From contig JAIYBO010000006.1 in the NCBI GenBank assembly GCA_027488495.1, forward strand, positions 1-47,216: 47,216 nt of DNA. The letters are read 5' to 3'. The translations under genes were made by a program, and so were the position numbers. Below are positions 17,216 to 26,521 of this stretch, one piece after another. Every line of letters begins with the position of its first letter. Within the stretch, counting starts at the first letter, position 1. The notes beneath the pieces are model-generated. The model worked only from the letters and a program-made list of their open reading frames with translations. It searched no databases and was not told the origin of the DNA. This stretch comes from Bacteroidota bacterium (lineage in GTDB: Bacteria > Bacteroidota > Bacteroidia > NS11-12g > UBA955).

Positions 17216-19270
17216 TTACTTGGCCACCGCCAATTCTTTGAGGCGATTCCGAAGTGATTCCAATTCATCGCGCAATCTCGCCGCTTCCATGAATTCCATC
17301 TCCTTCGCAGCACGCATCATATCCTTCTCCGTGCGAACAATCATCTTCTCGATGCCCGCCTGGTCCATATAGGCAACCACAGGATCTGCCGCCATGTTGA
17401 TCCTACTTTCAGGCAAATTGTAATTGGCACCACTGCCCAATTCAACATCCCCAAACTTAGCATCAGCCACCGACGTTTGTTTGAATATCTCATCCGTACT
17501 CTTCAATACCGTCTTTGGCGTAATGCCGTGTTCCAAATTGTATTTTACCTGCTTTTCCCTTCTCCGATCTGTCTCTTCGATGGTTTTACGCATGCTCTCC
17601 GTAATCTTGTCGGCATACATAATCACCAAGCCCCTATCGTTTCGCGCTGCCCTACCAATCGTCTGTACCAAAGCGGTCTGACTTCTCAAAAATCCCTCCT
17701 TATCAGCATCCATGATCGCCACCAAACTCACCTCTGGCAAATCCAATCCCTCACGCAACAAATTCACACCGATCAACACATCTATTACCCCCATCCTCAA
17801 ATTTCTCAAAATTTCTACGCGATCCAAAGTCTTCACCTCACTGTGAATGTAATCCACCTTCACACCCAATCGCATCAAATACTTCGTCAACTCCTCCGCC
17901 ATACGCTTCGTCAACGTTGTCACCAACACCCGGTCCTTCATCTTGATCCGATTGTCTATTTCTTCAATCAAATCATCCACCTGATTCGCCAAAGGTCGAA
18001 TCAAAATTTGCGGATCCAACAACCCCGTAGGACGGATGAGCTGCTCCACCAAAATCCCTTCGCTCTCTTGTACTTCAAAATCCGCAGGCGTAGCACTCAC
18101 ATATACCGCTTGGTTCACCACCTGAAAAAATTCATCAAACTTCAATGGTCTATTGTCCATCGCTGCAGGCAACCTAAATCCATAATCCACCAAATTCATC
18201 TTCCGGCTCCTATCACCACCATACATCGCACGGATTTGGGGAATCGAAACGTGACTTTCGTCTACCACCAACATGAAATCTTTGGGGAAATAATCCAACA
18301 AACAAAAGGGTCTATCGCCCGGACCTCTGCGGTCGAAATACCGCGAATAGTTCTCAATGCCATTGCAATACCCCAATTCACGAATCATTTCCAAGTCAAA
18401 ATTCACCCGTTCCTCCAAACGCTTGGCTTCCAAAAATCGACCCGTCTCCCTGAAATACTCCAACTGCAACACCAAATCATCTTGAATTTGATAAATGATG
18501 TCTTTCAGTCGATCTCGTGGACTCACGTACAAATTCGCAGGGTAGATCGCCACGTCATCATGTCCCTCTATTTTCCGACCGCTGATGGGGTCGAAACTGA
18601 TAATTTCCTCAATTTCATCGCCAAAAAATGATACCCGATAGGCAAAATCGTTGTACGCCAAATGCACGTCCACCGTATCGCCCTTCACCCGAAAAGTACC
18701 CCTATTGAAATCCGCTGTGGTTCTGCTATACAAGCACTCCACCAAACGGAACAACAACGTATTCCTCGATATCACCTCTCCCTTACTGATTCGGATGATG
18801 GTGCTTTCAAAATCGGATGGATTTCCCGCGCCATAGATACAACTCACACTCGCCACCACAATGATATCCCGCCTTCCACTCAACAAACTCGAAACCGTTT
18901 TCAAACGCAACTTTTCAATTTCATCGTTGATGTTCAAATCCTTTTCGATGTAGGTTCCCGTAGTGGGGATGTAGGCCTCGGGCTGATAATAATCGTAATA
19001 ACTCACAAAATATTCCACCGCATTGTTCGGGAAAAACTGTTTGAATTCCCCGTAAAGCTGCGAAACCAACGTTTTATTGTGACTCAATACCAACGTGGGC
19101 CGCTGGGTTTGGGCAATCACATTCGCCATCGTAAAGGTCTTTCCAGACCCCGTAACGCCCAACAATGTTTGCGCCTTAACCCCCGCATTTACGCCCTCCA
19201 CCAACTGTTTGATGGCATTGGGCTGGTCACCCGTAGGTTCAAATGGCGATATCAATTCAAAGGCAGGCAT
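17216..19270 (-). CDS. uvrB: excinuclease ABC subunit B
   Basis: DNA-damage recognition helicase of nucleotide excision repair. It takes over the lesion from UvrA and recruits UvrC. The 684-residue length is normal. Walker A is GVTGSGKT (38-45); the beta-hairpin that grips DNA is YYDYYQPEAYIPTTGTYI; the helicase box is VVDESH; and later motifs are VDYIHSEVKTLDR, NLLREGLDLPEVSLV and TIGRAARN. A C-terminal UVR domain (about 635-675, AAKEMEFMEAARLRDEL) is the UvrC-binding part. It is transcribed divergently from the E1 dehydrogenase gene, with an exact -7 box 7 bases before the ATG. Confidence 0.97.
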   Translation of the reverse strand: MPAFELISPFEPTGDQPNAIKQLVEGVNAGVKAQTLLGVTGSGKTFTMANVIAQTQRPTLVLSHNKTLVSQLYGEFKQFFPNNAVEYFVSYYDYYQPEAYIPTTGTYIEKDLNINDEIEKLRLKTVSSLLSGRRDIIVVASVSCIYGAGNPSDFESTIIRISKGEVISRNTLLFRLVECLYSRTTADFNRGTFRVKGDTVDVHLAYNDFAYRVSFFGDEIEEIISFDPISGRKIEGHDDVAIYPANLYVSPRDRLKDIIYQIQDDLVLQLEYFRETGRFLEAKRLEERVNFDLEMIRELGYCNGIENYSRYFDRRGPGDRPFCLLDYFPKDFMLVVDESHVSIPQIRAMYGGDRSRKMNLVDYGFRLPAAMDNRPLKFDEFFQVVNQAVYVSATPADFEVQESEGILVEQLIRPTGLLDPQILIRPLANQVDDLIEEIDNRIKMKDRVLVTTLTKRMAEELTKYLMRLGVKVDYIHSEVKTLDRVEILRNLRMGVIDVLIGVNLLREGLDLPEVSLVAIMDADKEGFLRSQTALVQTIGRAARNDRGLVIMYADKITESMRKTIEETDRRREKQVKYNLEHGITPKTVLKSTDEIFKQTSVADAKFGDVELGSGANYNLPESRINMAADPVVAYMDQAGIEKMIVRTEKDMMRAAKEMEFMEAARLRDELESLRNRLKELAVAK

Positions 19271-19277
19271 GAACAGA

Positions 19278-19285
19278 CAAAGTTA
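19278..19285 (-). promoter_or_regulatory. -7 box TAACTTTG of uvrB
   Basis: Perfect TANNTTTG on the minus strand, 7 bases before the uvrB ATG. A TTG 23 bases further upstream (19309-19311 on the complement) could be the -33 element. Confidence 0.6.
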
Positions 19286-19343
19286 GCACAGACAAAGCAT
19301 CAATCACCCAATGGGAAATGAATAGTGCCAATTCAAATTTCCC

Positions 19344-19351
19344 TATCTTTG
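19344..19351 (+). promoter_or_regulatory. -7 box TATCTTTG of the E1 dehydrogenase gene
   Basis: Perfect TANNTTTG match 7 bases before the ATG at 19359. With the uvrB box it forms a compact divergent promoter region of 88 bases. Confidence 0.6.
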
Positions 19352-19358
19352 CAGTTGC

Positions 19359-21764
19359 ATGCAAGAGGTAGCCCAAAAACCCGCAGAAATCAGTAAAGAA
19401 GCCTTTGTGCAAGAAGTATTGAACGATTATCGCATCGCCTTTGAAAGCCGTCAAGCCAGCTTGATCGGTAGAAAAGAGGTGCTCACTGGTAAAGCCAAAT
19501 TTGGCATTTTTGGAGACGGTAAAGAAGTGGCCCAAATGGCCATGGCCAAAGTTTTCCAACATGGCGATTGGAGAAGCGGTTACTACCGCGACCAAACTTT
19601 CATGTTCGCAAAAGGCATCAGCAACGTGCACGCCTTCTTCGCCCAACTATACGCCATCCCCGATACCGAAAAAGAACCCGCGAGCGGTGGACGTTCTATG
19701 AATGGACACTTTGCCACTCGACTTCTCGATGATCAAGGCAATTGGCTGCCACAAACCGATCGATACAACAGCAGCGCCGATATTTCCCCCACAGCCGGAC
19801 AGATGCCCAGATTGCTGGGTTTGGCAGTGGCTTCAAAATTGTACCGCGAAAACCCCGATCTGCACGCATTTGATCAGTTTTCAAACAAAGGCAATGAAAT
19901 CGCCTTCGGTACCATCGGTAACGCCTCCTCCTCTGAAGGCATTTTTTGGGAAGTCATGAACGCCGCTTGTGTAATGCAAGTGCCCCTATTGATGAGCCTT
20001 TGGGATGATGGTTACGGCATCTCAGTGCCCGCAAAATTTCAAACTGCCAAAGAAAATATCGCCGCACTCATGCGCGGTTTCCAAAGCAATGAAGAAGGCC
20101 AAGGACTAGAACTCCTCACCGCCCGCGGTTGGAATTATCCAGAACTTTGTCAAGTATACAAACAAGCCGCAGACATCTGCCGCGAAAAACATACCCCCGT
20201 ATTGGTTCATGTAACCGAAGTAACACAGCCCCAAGGCCACTCTACTTCTGGAAGCCATGAACGATACAAAAGCAAAGAACGCCTCGATTGGGAAATAGAA
20301 TACGACTGTATCGCCCAAATGCGCAATTGGATCATCGGCCAAAATATCGCCACCGAAGAATCCCTCACTACCCTAGAAAATGAGGCCCTTCAATCGGTAA
20401 AAGATGCCCAAAAACAAGCCTGGACAGACTACCTACAACCCATCAAAACGGAAGTTTCTGGCCTCATCAATCTCCTCAATCAGTTGGCAAACAGCGGTCT
20501 TTCAAACGAACTATCCGCCATCGCCAATGAATTGGAACAAGCCAAAGACCCCATCCGCAGAGATATGGGCGTAGCACTGCACAAAGCACTCAGACTTACC
20601 GTCCATGCCGATGCCAGTGCAAGAAAACCCTTGCTCGACTACCTAAAAGCCTTCGAAAACCTCAACGGCGAACGCTATAGCAGTCATACCTACAGCCAAA
20701 GCGAACACAGCGTTTTCAATGTACCTGAAATACCCGCCCAATTCACCGATGAAATCGTAGACGGTTACCAAGTGGTGAGAGCCTGCTTCGATGCCAACCT
20801 CGACCGCGACCCCCGCGTATTTGCCTTCGGTGAAGACGTAGGTAAAATTGGCGACGTAAACCAAGGTTTCTCTGGCATGCAAGAGAAATATGGTGAGTTG
20901 CGCGTGACCGATAAAGGCATCCGCGAATGGAGTATCATCGGTGAAGGCATCGGTGCCGCCATGAGAGGCCTCCGTCCAATCGCCGAAATCCAATACCTCG
21001 ATTACCTGCTCTATGCCCTTGAGCCGATGAGCGATGATATCGCTACCATGCAATATCGCACCAAGGGTGGACAAAAAACGCCGATTATCATCCGTACCCG
21101 CGGACATCGTTTAGAAGGCATTTGGCACTCCGGCAGTCCAATGGGCATGATCATCCATGCCGTTCGTGGTATGCATGTGTGTGTTCCAAGAAATATGACC
21201 CAAGCCGCCGGTATGTACAACACTTTGTTGCGTGCCGACGAACCCGCACTTGTGGTAGAATGCCTCAACGGATATCGCATCAAAGAAAAATTGCCGAGCA
21301 ACATCGGTGAATTCACCGTTCCTTTGGGTCGCCCCGATGTGCTTCGATATGGCGAAGATGTTACCTTGGTAACCTATGGTTCATGCTGCCGCATCGCTCA
21401 AGAAGCCTGTGACCTGCTCGCAAATCATGGCATCCGTGTAGAACTCATAGACGTACAAACTTTGTTGCCGTTTGACATCAACCACAGCATCGTGCAGAGT
21501 TTGAAATCCACCAACAGAATTGTATTCCTCGATGAAGACGTTCCAGGTGGTGCAACCTCATTTATGATGCAGCAAGTGCTTGAAATTCAAGGTGGTTACA
21601 AACACCTCGATAGCACCCCCATTACCATCACAGCAAAAGAGCACAGACCCGCATATGGTTCTGATGGCGATTACTTCAGCAAGCCTTCGGTAGACACCGT
21701 TTTCAGCACCATTTACCAGATGATGCATGAAAGCAACCCCGCCAAATGGCCCAGTTTGTTGTAA
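19359..21764 (+). CDS. fused alpha/beta E1 component of a 2-oxoacid (probably branched-chain) dehydrogenase
   Basis: An 801-residue thiamine-diphosphate enzyme that decarboxylates a 2-oxoacid and passes the acyl group to a lipoyl E2. The alpha part (about 1-400) has YYRDQTFMFAKG, SMNGHF and the cofactor region GTIGNASSSEG...DDGYGISV. The beta part (about 465-801) has FAFGEDVGKIGDVNQGFSG, EWSIIGEGIGAAMRGL, AEIQYLDYLLYALEPM, TRGHRLEGIWHSGSPMG and a transketolase C-terminal domain (VTYGSCCRIAQEA, LLPFD). Fusion of both subunits is a familiar Bacteroidota form, usually annotated as 2-oxoisovalerate dehydrogenase. The substrate is inferred from family only. In the alpha cofactor motif the usual GDG aspartate is Asn188. 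No E2 or E3 gene is adjacent. Confidence 0.9.
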   Translation: MQEVAQKPAEISKEAFVQEVLNDYRIAFESRQASLIGRKEVLTGKAKFGIFGDGKEVAQMAMAKVFQHGDWRSGYYRDQTFMFAKGISNVHAFFAQLYAIPDTEKEPASGGRSMNGHFATRLLDDQGNWLPQTDRYNSSADISPTAGQMPRLLGLAVASKLYRENPDLHAFDQFSNKGNEIAFGTIGNASSSEGIFWEVMNAACVMQVPLLMSLWDDGYGISVPAKFQTAKENIAALMRGFQSNEEGQGLELLTARGWNYPELCQVYKQAADICREKHTPVLVHVTEVTQPQGHSTSGSHERYKSKERLDWEIEYDCIAQMRNWIIGQNIATEESLTTLENEALQSVKDAQKQAWTDYLQPIKTEVSGLINLLNQLANSGLSNELSAIANELEQAKDPIRRDMGVALHKALRLTVHADASARKPLLDYLKAFENLNGERYSSHTYSQSEHSVFNVPEIPAQFTDEIVDGYQVVRACFDANLDRDPRVFAFGEDVGKIGDVNQGFSGMQEKYGELRVTDKGIREWSIIGEGIGAAMRGLRPIAEIQYLDYLLYALEPMSDDIATMQYRTKGGQKTPIIIRTRGHRLEGIWHSGSPMGMIIHAVRGMHVCVPRNMTQAAGMYNTLLRADEPALVVECLNGYRIKEKLPSNIGEFTVPLGRPDVLRYGEDVTLVTYGSCCRIAQEACDLLANHGIRVELIDVQTLLPFDINHSIVQSLKSTNRIVFLDEDVPGGATSFMMQQVLEIQGGYKHLDSTPITITAKEHRPAYGSDGDYFSKPSVDTVFSTIYQMMHESNPAKWPSLL

Positions 21765-21834
21765 AAACCACTTTTTTCTTGGTGTAAAGTTGATGCAAAG
21801 TCCCTTTCGATGAAGCAGTTCAACTGTTTTTAAC

Positions 21835-21842
21835 GAAATTTG
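21835..21842 (+). promoter_or_regulatory. -7-like box GAAATTTG of metH
   Basis: One mismatch (first base) to TANNTTTG, 7 bases before the GTG start at 21850. The same spacing as the perfect boxes elsewhere in the window supports both the box and the GTG start. Confidence 0.45.
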
Positions 21843-21849
21843 CTGTACA

Positions 21850-24537
21850 GTGAATACCACCTTTCCTTCTTTATTCCGCCTATCGGGCCTCGAGCCATTT
21901 ACACTTACCCGCGAAACCAACTTCGTGAACATCGGTGAACGTACCAACGTAACCGGTAGCCGACAGTTTGCCAAAATGATCTTGGCCGGTGATTTCAATC
22001 GCGGATTAGATGTTGCAAGACAACAGGTAGAAAACGGAGCACAAGTCATCGACGTGAACATGGACGAAGGCATGCTCGATGGTAAAGAAGCCATGGTAAC
22101 TTTCCTGAATCTGATCGCCGCTGAACCAGATATTTCTCGCGTGCCCATCATGATCGATTCCAGCAAATGGGAAGTGATTGAAGCCGGTTTGAAATGTCTC
22201 CAAGGCAAAGGCATCGTGAATTCAATTTCACTGAAAGATGGTGAAGCCGCCTTCATCCAAAAAGCGAAATTGGTGCATCGCTATGGTGCCGCTGTGGTGG
22301 TTATGGCGTTCGATGAAACCGGCCAAGCCGATAGTTTTCAGCGCAAAATTGATGTTTGTAAACGCAGTTACGATGTCTTAAAAAGCATCGGATTCCCTGT
22401 AAACGACATCATTTTTGATCCCAACATCCTCACCGTTGCAACGGGCATCGATGAGCACAACAACTACGCCGTAGACTTCATCGAAGCCACCCGTTGGATC
22501 AAACAAAACCTTCCAGGAGCCAAAGTCTCTGGCGGTGTTTCCAATATCAGTTTCTCTTTTCGTGGCAACGACCGCGTGAGAGAGGCCATGCACTCTGCGT
22601 TCTTATATCACGCCATCAAAGCGGGCCTCGATATGGGTATCGTGAATGCCGGAATGGTTGAAGTGTACGATGAAATTCCAAAAGACCTCCTCGAACACGT
22701 AGAGGATGTTTTACTGAATCGTAGAACCGACGCCACCGAACGATTGGTCACCCTCGCTGATCAATTCAAAGGCAAAAAAGAAGAGAAAATCGAAGAAACC
22801 CAAGCTTGGCGTTTGACCAGTGTGGAAGAGCGCTTGAGTCACAGTTTAATAAAAGGAATTACCGAATTCATCGACGAGGACACTGAAGAAGCATACCAGA
22901 AATACAAAGAAGCCCTACACGTGATTGAAGGTCCTTTGATGGATGGCATGAACCATGTGGGCGACCTGTTCGGCGCTGGAAAAATGTTCCTTCCCCAGGT
23001 GGTAAAAAGTGCCCGCGTGATGAAAAAATCCGTGGCCTACCTGCAACCCTACCTCGAAGCCCAAAAAGCCCTTAACCCCAACGCCAAACCCCAAGGTAAA
23101 ATATTGATGGCTACCGTAAAAGGCGATGTACACGATATCGGGAAAAACATCGTAGGCGTAGTATTGGCTTGTAACAATTACGAAATCAAAGACATCGGTG
23201 TAATGGTTCCCGCCGATAAAATATTGGATGAAGCCCAATCTTGGGGTGCCGATATCATCGGATTATCCGGTTTAATTACCCCCAGTTTGGATGAAATGGT
23301 GCACGTGGCCAAGGAAATGACCCGCCGCGGAATGTCTACCCCATTGCTCATCGGTGGTGCAACAACCTCTAGAATTCACACCGCAGTGAAAATTGCGCCT
23401 GTTTATGCCCACCCCATCGTTCACGTATTGGATGCCTCCCGCTCAGTGCCAGTGGCCGGTAGCCTTCTGGGCGATGAAACCAAAGCAGATTTCGCCCAAA
23501 AAATCAAAGACGAATACGTAACGTTGGCGGAAAATCACGCCAAACGACAGTCTACCAAAGATTTAATTACCGTTGAAGAGGCCATTGCCAATCGTTGGAA
23601 ACACGATGGCGCAGTGATTGAACCCAATCAAATTGGCATCCATGCCATCGAAATGCCTTTGTCTGATTTGGTTGATACCATTGATTGGACGCCCTTCTTC
23701 CAAACATGGGAGTTGGCCGGTCAGTACCCCGCAATCCTGGAAGACGAAATCGTAGGATCTGAAGCGAAAAAGTTGCTTCACGATGCCAAAACGATGCTGA
23801 ACGATTTGGTTGAAAACAAAAAATTAACCGCCAAAGGCGTTTGGTATATCCTTCCCGCCAAAAAAATGGGTGAAGACCTAGCTGTTTATCAGTCAGTTGA
23901 GGATGCCCAAGCAGATTTCAATGGTTCAACAGCCCTCAAAACGTTCCACTTTTTACGCCAACAACGCAAAATGGCAGGTGGATTGCCCAATTATTCTCTC
24001 GTGGATTTTATTGCCGATGACCAAATCGACTACTTCGGCGGATTCGCAGTAACAACAGGTATAGGTTTAGAACCCATTGTAGCGGCATTTGAAGCCCAGC
24101 ACGACGATTATCAATCCATCATGGCCAAAGCCCTTGCCGATCGATTGGCCGAGAGCTTTGCGGAAGTGTTACACCAAAAGGTAAGAACCGAATTCTGGGG
24201 ATATGCCAATGAATCACAATTGAGCAACGAAGACCTCATTCGGGAGAAATACCAGGGCATCCGGCCTGCGCCCGGCTACCCAGCATGCCCAGACCACACA
24301 GAAAAATCCGCGTTGTTCGATTTACTTCAAGCCCCTGAATCTGCCAATATCATCTTAACAGAATCCATGGCCATGCTACCCGCTGCCTCCGTCAGCGGCT
24401 GGTATTTTGCCCACCCCCAAAGTAAATACTTTGGTTTGGGCAAAATCAACAAAGACCAAGTGGTACAATACGCAGAAAGAAAAGGCATGGACCTAGAAAC
24501 CGCGGAACGCTGGCTAAGCCCCGTACTGGCATACTAA
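21850..24537 (+). CDS. metH: cobalamin-dependent methionine synthase without the homocysteine-binding domain
   Basis: Transfers a methyl group from 5-methyl-tetrahydrofolate through cobalamin to homocysteine. This 895-residue protein (GTG start) has the folate domain (about 25-290; FVNIGERTNVTGSRQFAK, VIDVNMDEGMLDG), the cap (about 310-400), the B12 domain with KGDVHDIGKN (lower ligand His428) and SGLITPSLDEM, and the AdoMet reactivation domain (about 560-895; RPAPGYPACPDHTEK). Compared with the 1227-residue E. coli enzyme the whole N-terminal homocysteine/zinc domain is missing. The protein begins cleanly at the folate domain and only 85 bases separate it from the previous gene, so this is a split-MetH arrangement, not a truncation. 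The homocysteine-binding partner must be encoded elsewhere. No cobalamin riboswitch fits in the short upstream gap. Confidence 0.93.
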   Translation: MNTTFPSLFRLSGLEPFTLTRETNFVNIGERTNVTGSRQFAKMILAGDFNRGLDVARQQVENGAQVIDVNMDEGMLDGKEAMVTFLNLIAAEPDISRVPIMIDSSKWEVIEAGLKCLQGKGIVNSISLKDGEAAFIQKAKLVHRYGAAVVVMAFDETGQADSFQRKIDVCKRSYDVLKSIGFPVNDIIFDPNILTVATGIDEHNNYAVDFIEATRWIKQNLPGAKVSGGVSNISFSFRGNDRVREAMHSAFLYHAIKAGLDMGIVNAGMVEVYDEIPKDLLEHVEDVLLNRRTDATERLVTLADQFKGKKEEKIEETQAWRLTSVEERLSHSLIKGITEFIDEDTEEAYQKYKEALHVIEGPLMDGMNHVGDLFGAGKMFLPQVVKSARVMKKSVAYLQPYLEAQKALNPNAKPQGKILMATVKGDVHDIGKNIVGVVLACNNYEIKDIGVMVPADKILDEAQSWGADIIGLSGLITPSLDEMVHVAKEMTRRGMSTPLLIGGATTSRIHTAVKIAPVYAHPIVHVLDASRSVPVAGSLLGDETKADFAQKIKDEYVTLAENHAKRQSTKDLITVEEAIANRWKHDGAVIEPNQIGIHAIEMPLSDLVDTIDWTPFFQTWELAGQYPAILEDEIVGSEAKKLLHDAKTMLNDLVENKKLTAKGVWYILPAKKMGEDLAVYQSVEDAQADFNGSTALKTFHFLRQQRKMAGGLPNYSLVDFIADDQIDYFGGFAVTTGIGLEPIVAAFEAQHDDYQSIMAKALADRLAESFAEVLHQKVRTEFWGYANESQLSNEDLIREKYQGIRPAPGYPACPDHTEKSALFDLLQAPESANIILTESMAMLPAASVSGWYFAHPQSKYFGLGKINKDQVVQYAERKGMDLETAERWLSPVLAY

Positions 24538-24575
24538 TCCTAAATTACACCCCTAAAACCCTCAAAAAAGGGAAC

Positions 24576-25703
24576 CTATTTCTTGAAAGGATTGGCATAT
24601 GCCGGATTGGCCAAAAACGCCGTATCCGTCATCGTCATTAAAAATGCCTTCAAATCGGCCTTCTGCTGAACCGTTAACTTCAATTGACGATTGCCATGTG
24701 CTGCCATCATCGGACTGATCGTGGGCGACAAATAATTTACATTGTCGCTGTAGTGATCGATCACCTCATCCAAAGTCGCAAAACGACCGTCGTGCATATA
24801 TGGCGCCGTCACTGAAATATTCAATAAACTCGGAGTTTTAAACAACCCGCGATCAGCAGGATTTCCCGTAATCGCACCGTATCCCTTATCAGGAAAATTG
24901 CCATCCAAACCATTGTTCGCAATGCCACCCATATCCGGATTGTTCTGTTGGGCAAGCCCTCCGCCATGACAATGGAAGCAATCAGCACCCGTCGTTAATC
25001 CAGTAACTGCATCAAAATCAACCAAGCCATTGAACAACAACGCACCACGCTTCTCACTGTCATTCAACAAACTAAACTTTCCAGGAAAAAATGCATTGAA
25101 CCGACTCCCGTTGCTCACCAAGGTCAAAAGGAATTGCTCCAACGCCTTCGACATATCAAACACATTGGGCTTAGAACCAAAAGCCTTATCAAAATACTCA
25201 ATATAACGCTGTGTCCTACCCAATTTCTTGGCCAACAAAGGCAATGTCATGGCCATCTCGTTGTGCGCCTGAATGGGCTCAAAAACCAACTCCCTGAGTG
25301 TACTCTGACGAGCATCCCAAAAGAATTTCTTGCTGTAAGCCAAATTGTACAAACTGCTGCTGTTTCTATTTGCCTGTAGACCATAAATCCCTGTACTCAA
25401 TCGCTTGGTCTCGGTAAACGCATTTTCCTGCCTATGGCAACTACCACAAGAAATAGAACTGTCGAAAGACAACATCGGATCGTAGAACAACATCCTACCC
25501 AAATACACACCCTCAACCGTAAACGGATTGTCTGAAGGCAAAGTCGGCATCCCAAACTTACCTACTGGAAAAATGCTCGTAGGATCAATCACCGTAGGCT
25601 TGTATACCGTGGGTTCTCCGCCCACCAAAGGGTCTTTGGGGTCTTTTTTACACGACCACAATCCCAACGTGAGACACAATCCAAGCAATACAATACGGTT
25701 CAT
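24576..25703 (-). CDS. di-haem cytochrome c peroxidase family lipoprotein, MbnH/MauG type
   Basis: A c-type di-haem enzyme of the CCP/MauG superfamily. From the ATG at 25703 (375 residues) it has a lipoprotein signal MNRIVLLGLCLTLGLWSC; a GTG two codons earlier is possible. Two haem-attachment motifs are present: CGSCH (about 86-90) and CFHCH (about 242-246). Other family parts are GRMLFYDPMLSFDSSISC, NRNSSSLYNLAY, FFWDARQSTLRE and APYMHDGRFATLDEVIDHY. The preceding gene, 9 bases upstream, encodes an MbnP-like protein. In characterised MbnP/MbnH pairs the MauG-like enzyme oxidises a tryptophan of MbnP to kynurenine, forming part of a copper site. The pairing supports that role over simple hydrogen peroxide removal, but this is inference. 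Confidence 0.85.
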   Translation of the reverse strand: MNRIVLLGLCLTLGLWSCKKDPKDPLVGGEPTVYKPTVIDPTSIFPVGKFGMPTLPSDNPFTVEGVYLGRMLFYDPMLSFDSSISCGSCHRQENAFTETKRLSTGIYGLQANRNSSSLYNLAYSKKFFWDARQSTLRELVFEPIQAHNEMAMTLPLLAKKLGRTQRYIEYFDKAFGSKPNVFDMSKALEQFLLTLVSNGSRFNAFFPGKFSLLNDSEKRGALLFNGLVDFDAVTGLTTGADCFHCHGGGLAQQNNPDMGGIANNGLDGNFPDKGYGAITGNPADRGLFKTPSLLNISVTAPYMHDGRFATLDEVIDHYSDNVNYLSPTISPMMAAHGNRQLKLTVQQKADLKAFLMTMTDTAFLANPAYANPFKK

Positions 25704-25712
25704 GATCACAGT

Positions 25713-26519
25713 TTATGGTAACGCAATCTCAAATGCAGAATATTGCTGCAAATTGTCTAACAACTTTTGCATCAAAGCCGTTTCCTTCACCCCCTCCGAA
25801 TGAGATACAGAACCCTTTTTCAACTCCACCCCTTGAAACAACCGATTGATATGATAATTGAAACCCACAGATGTATTTGCCTTGTCCTTCACCTCAAAAG
25901 TAGCAGCACCCAATGTGCCACCTACCGGCACCTCAAATTTACGCGTCATTGCATCTGTAGCCGTATGGAAACTCATGCCCTTACTATATTTATCAGTTAA
26001 ACTGTCCTTGTAATTTCCATCAATCGCTTGAAAGATGTATCCGCCAGCCCAGCCCCAATGCATACCCGTCAGATTACCATTCAAAGGATGTTCGGCACCC
26101 CATTGGTTGGGATCCCCGTGGTTTACATCATAGTCCATGCCGAGCATGAACTTTACCGACTTATATTTCCCAACAGGTACTTCATATTTGAATTGGGTTC
26201 TTCCCTTTTTAAAGTCAATCCACTGATATCCATCACCCAACAAAACCTCGGTTCCGTCCTCCTTCACCAGTGAAAGTTTACTCACGATCATCCCAAAATT
26301 GAAAAATTGTATGTACTCCTTTTGGGTCGATGGTTGCTCGAACCAGCCCGACAAAAATGTCAAAGGCTTACTATCCCATAAAGCACTGAAGTTCAACTCA
26401 ACCGTGGGTTTATCCTGTACTACAACAACCGGTGGTTCAATCGGATCTTCACAAGACTGGAAACCCAACGATAACAAGCCCAATGCACAACCTAAAACCC
26501 AATTTTTCATATGCTTCAT
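25713..26519 (-). CDS. MbnP-like copper-binding lipoprotein
   Basis: A 268-residue lipoprotein (signal with lipobox GFQSC, Cys23) of the MbnP family. Signature regions are VELNFSALWDSKPL, FNFGMIVSKLSL, KFMLGMDYDVNHGDPNQWG (about 123-141), EHPLNG, and MHWGWAGGYIFQAIDG (153-168). A DVNH...HPL...MxWxWxxGY series is the part I use to recognise the family. In studied members a tryptophan converted to kynurenine by the adjacent MauG-like enzyme helps bind copper; Trp155 and Trp157 are candidates here, but I cannot choose between them or others such as Trp140. It lies between an M1 peptidase gene (2 bases upstream) and the di-haem gene (9 bases downstream). A second ATG three codons in (26510) is also possible. 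Confidence 0.85.
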   Translation of the reverse strand: MKHMKNWVLGCALGLLSLGFQSCEDPIEPPVVVVQDKPTVELNFSALWDSKPLTFLSGWFEQPSTQKEYIQFFNFGMIVSKLSLVKEDGTEVLLGDGYQWIDFKKGRTQFKYEVPVGKYKSVKFMLGMDYDVNHGDPNQWGAEHPLNGNLTGMHWGWAGGYIFQAIDGNYKDSLTDKYSKGMSFHTATDAMTRKFEVPVGGTLGAATFEVKDKANTSVGFNYHINRLFQGVELKKGSVSHSEGVKETALMQKLLDNLQQYSAFEIALP

Positions 26520-26521
26520 GT

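Noticed and set aside
17477..18631. 384-codon open frame on the plus strand opposite uvrB
   Set aside because: Composition is low-complexity His/Gln/Ile/Arg-rich, typical of an antisense frame. It lies wholly inside uvrB, whose motifs are complete.
21765..21849. Possible cobalamin riboswitch before metH
   Set aside because: Only 85 bases are available and a promoter-like box lies 7 bases before the start, so no leader is long enough. No B12-box-like sequence was seen.
24538..24575. Possible terminator between convergent metH and the di-haem gene
   Set aside because: Only a 4-bp CCCT/AGGG pairing with an A-rich loop; too weak to call.
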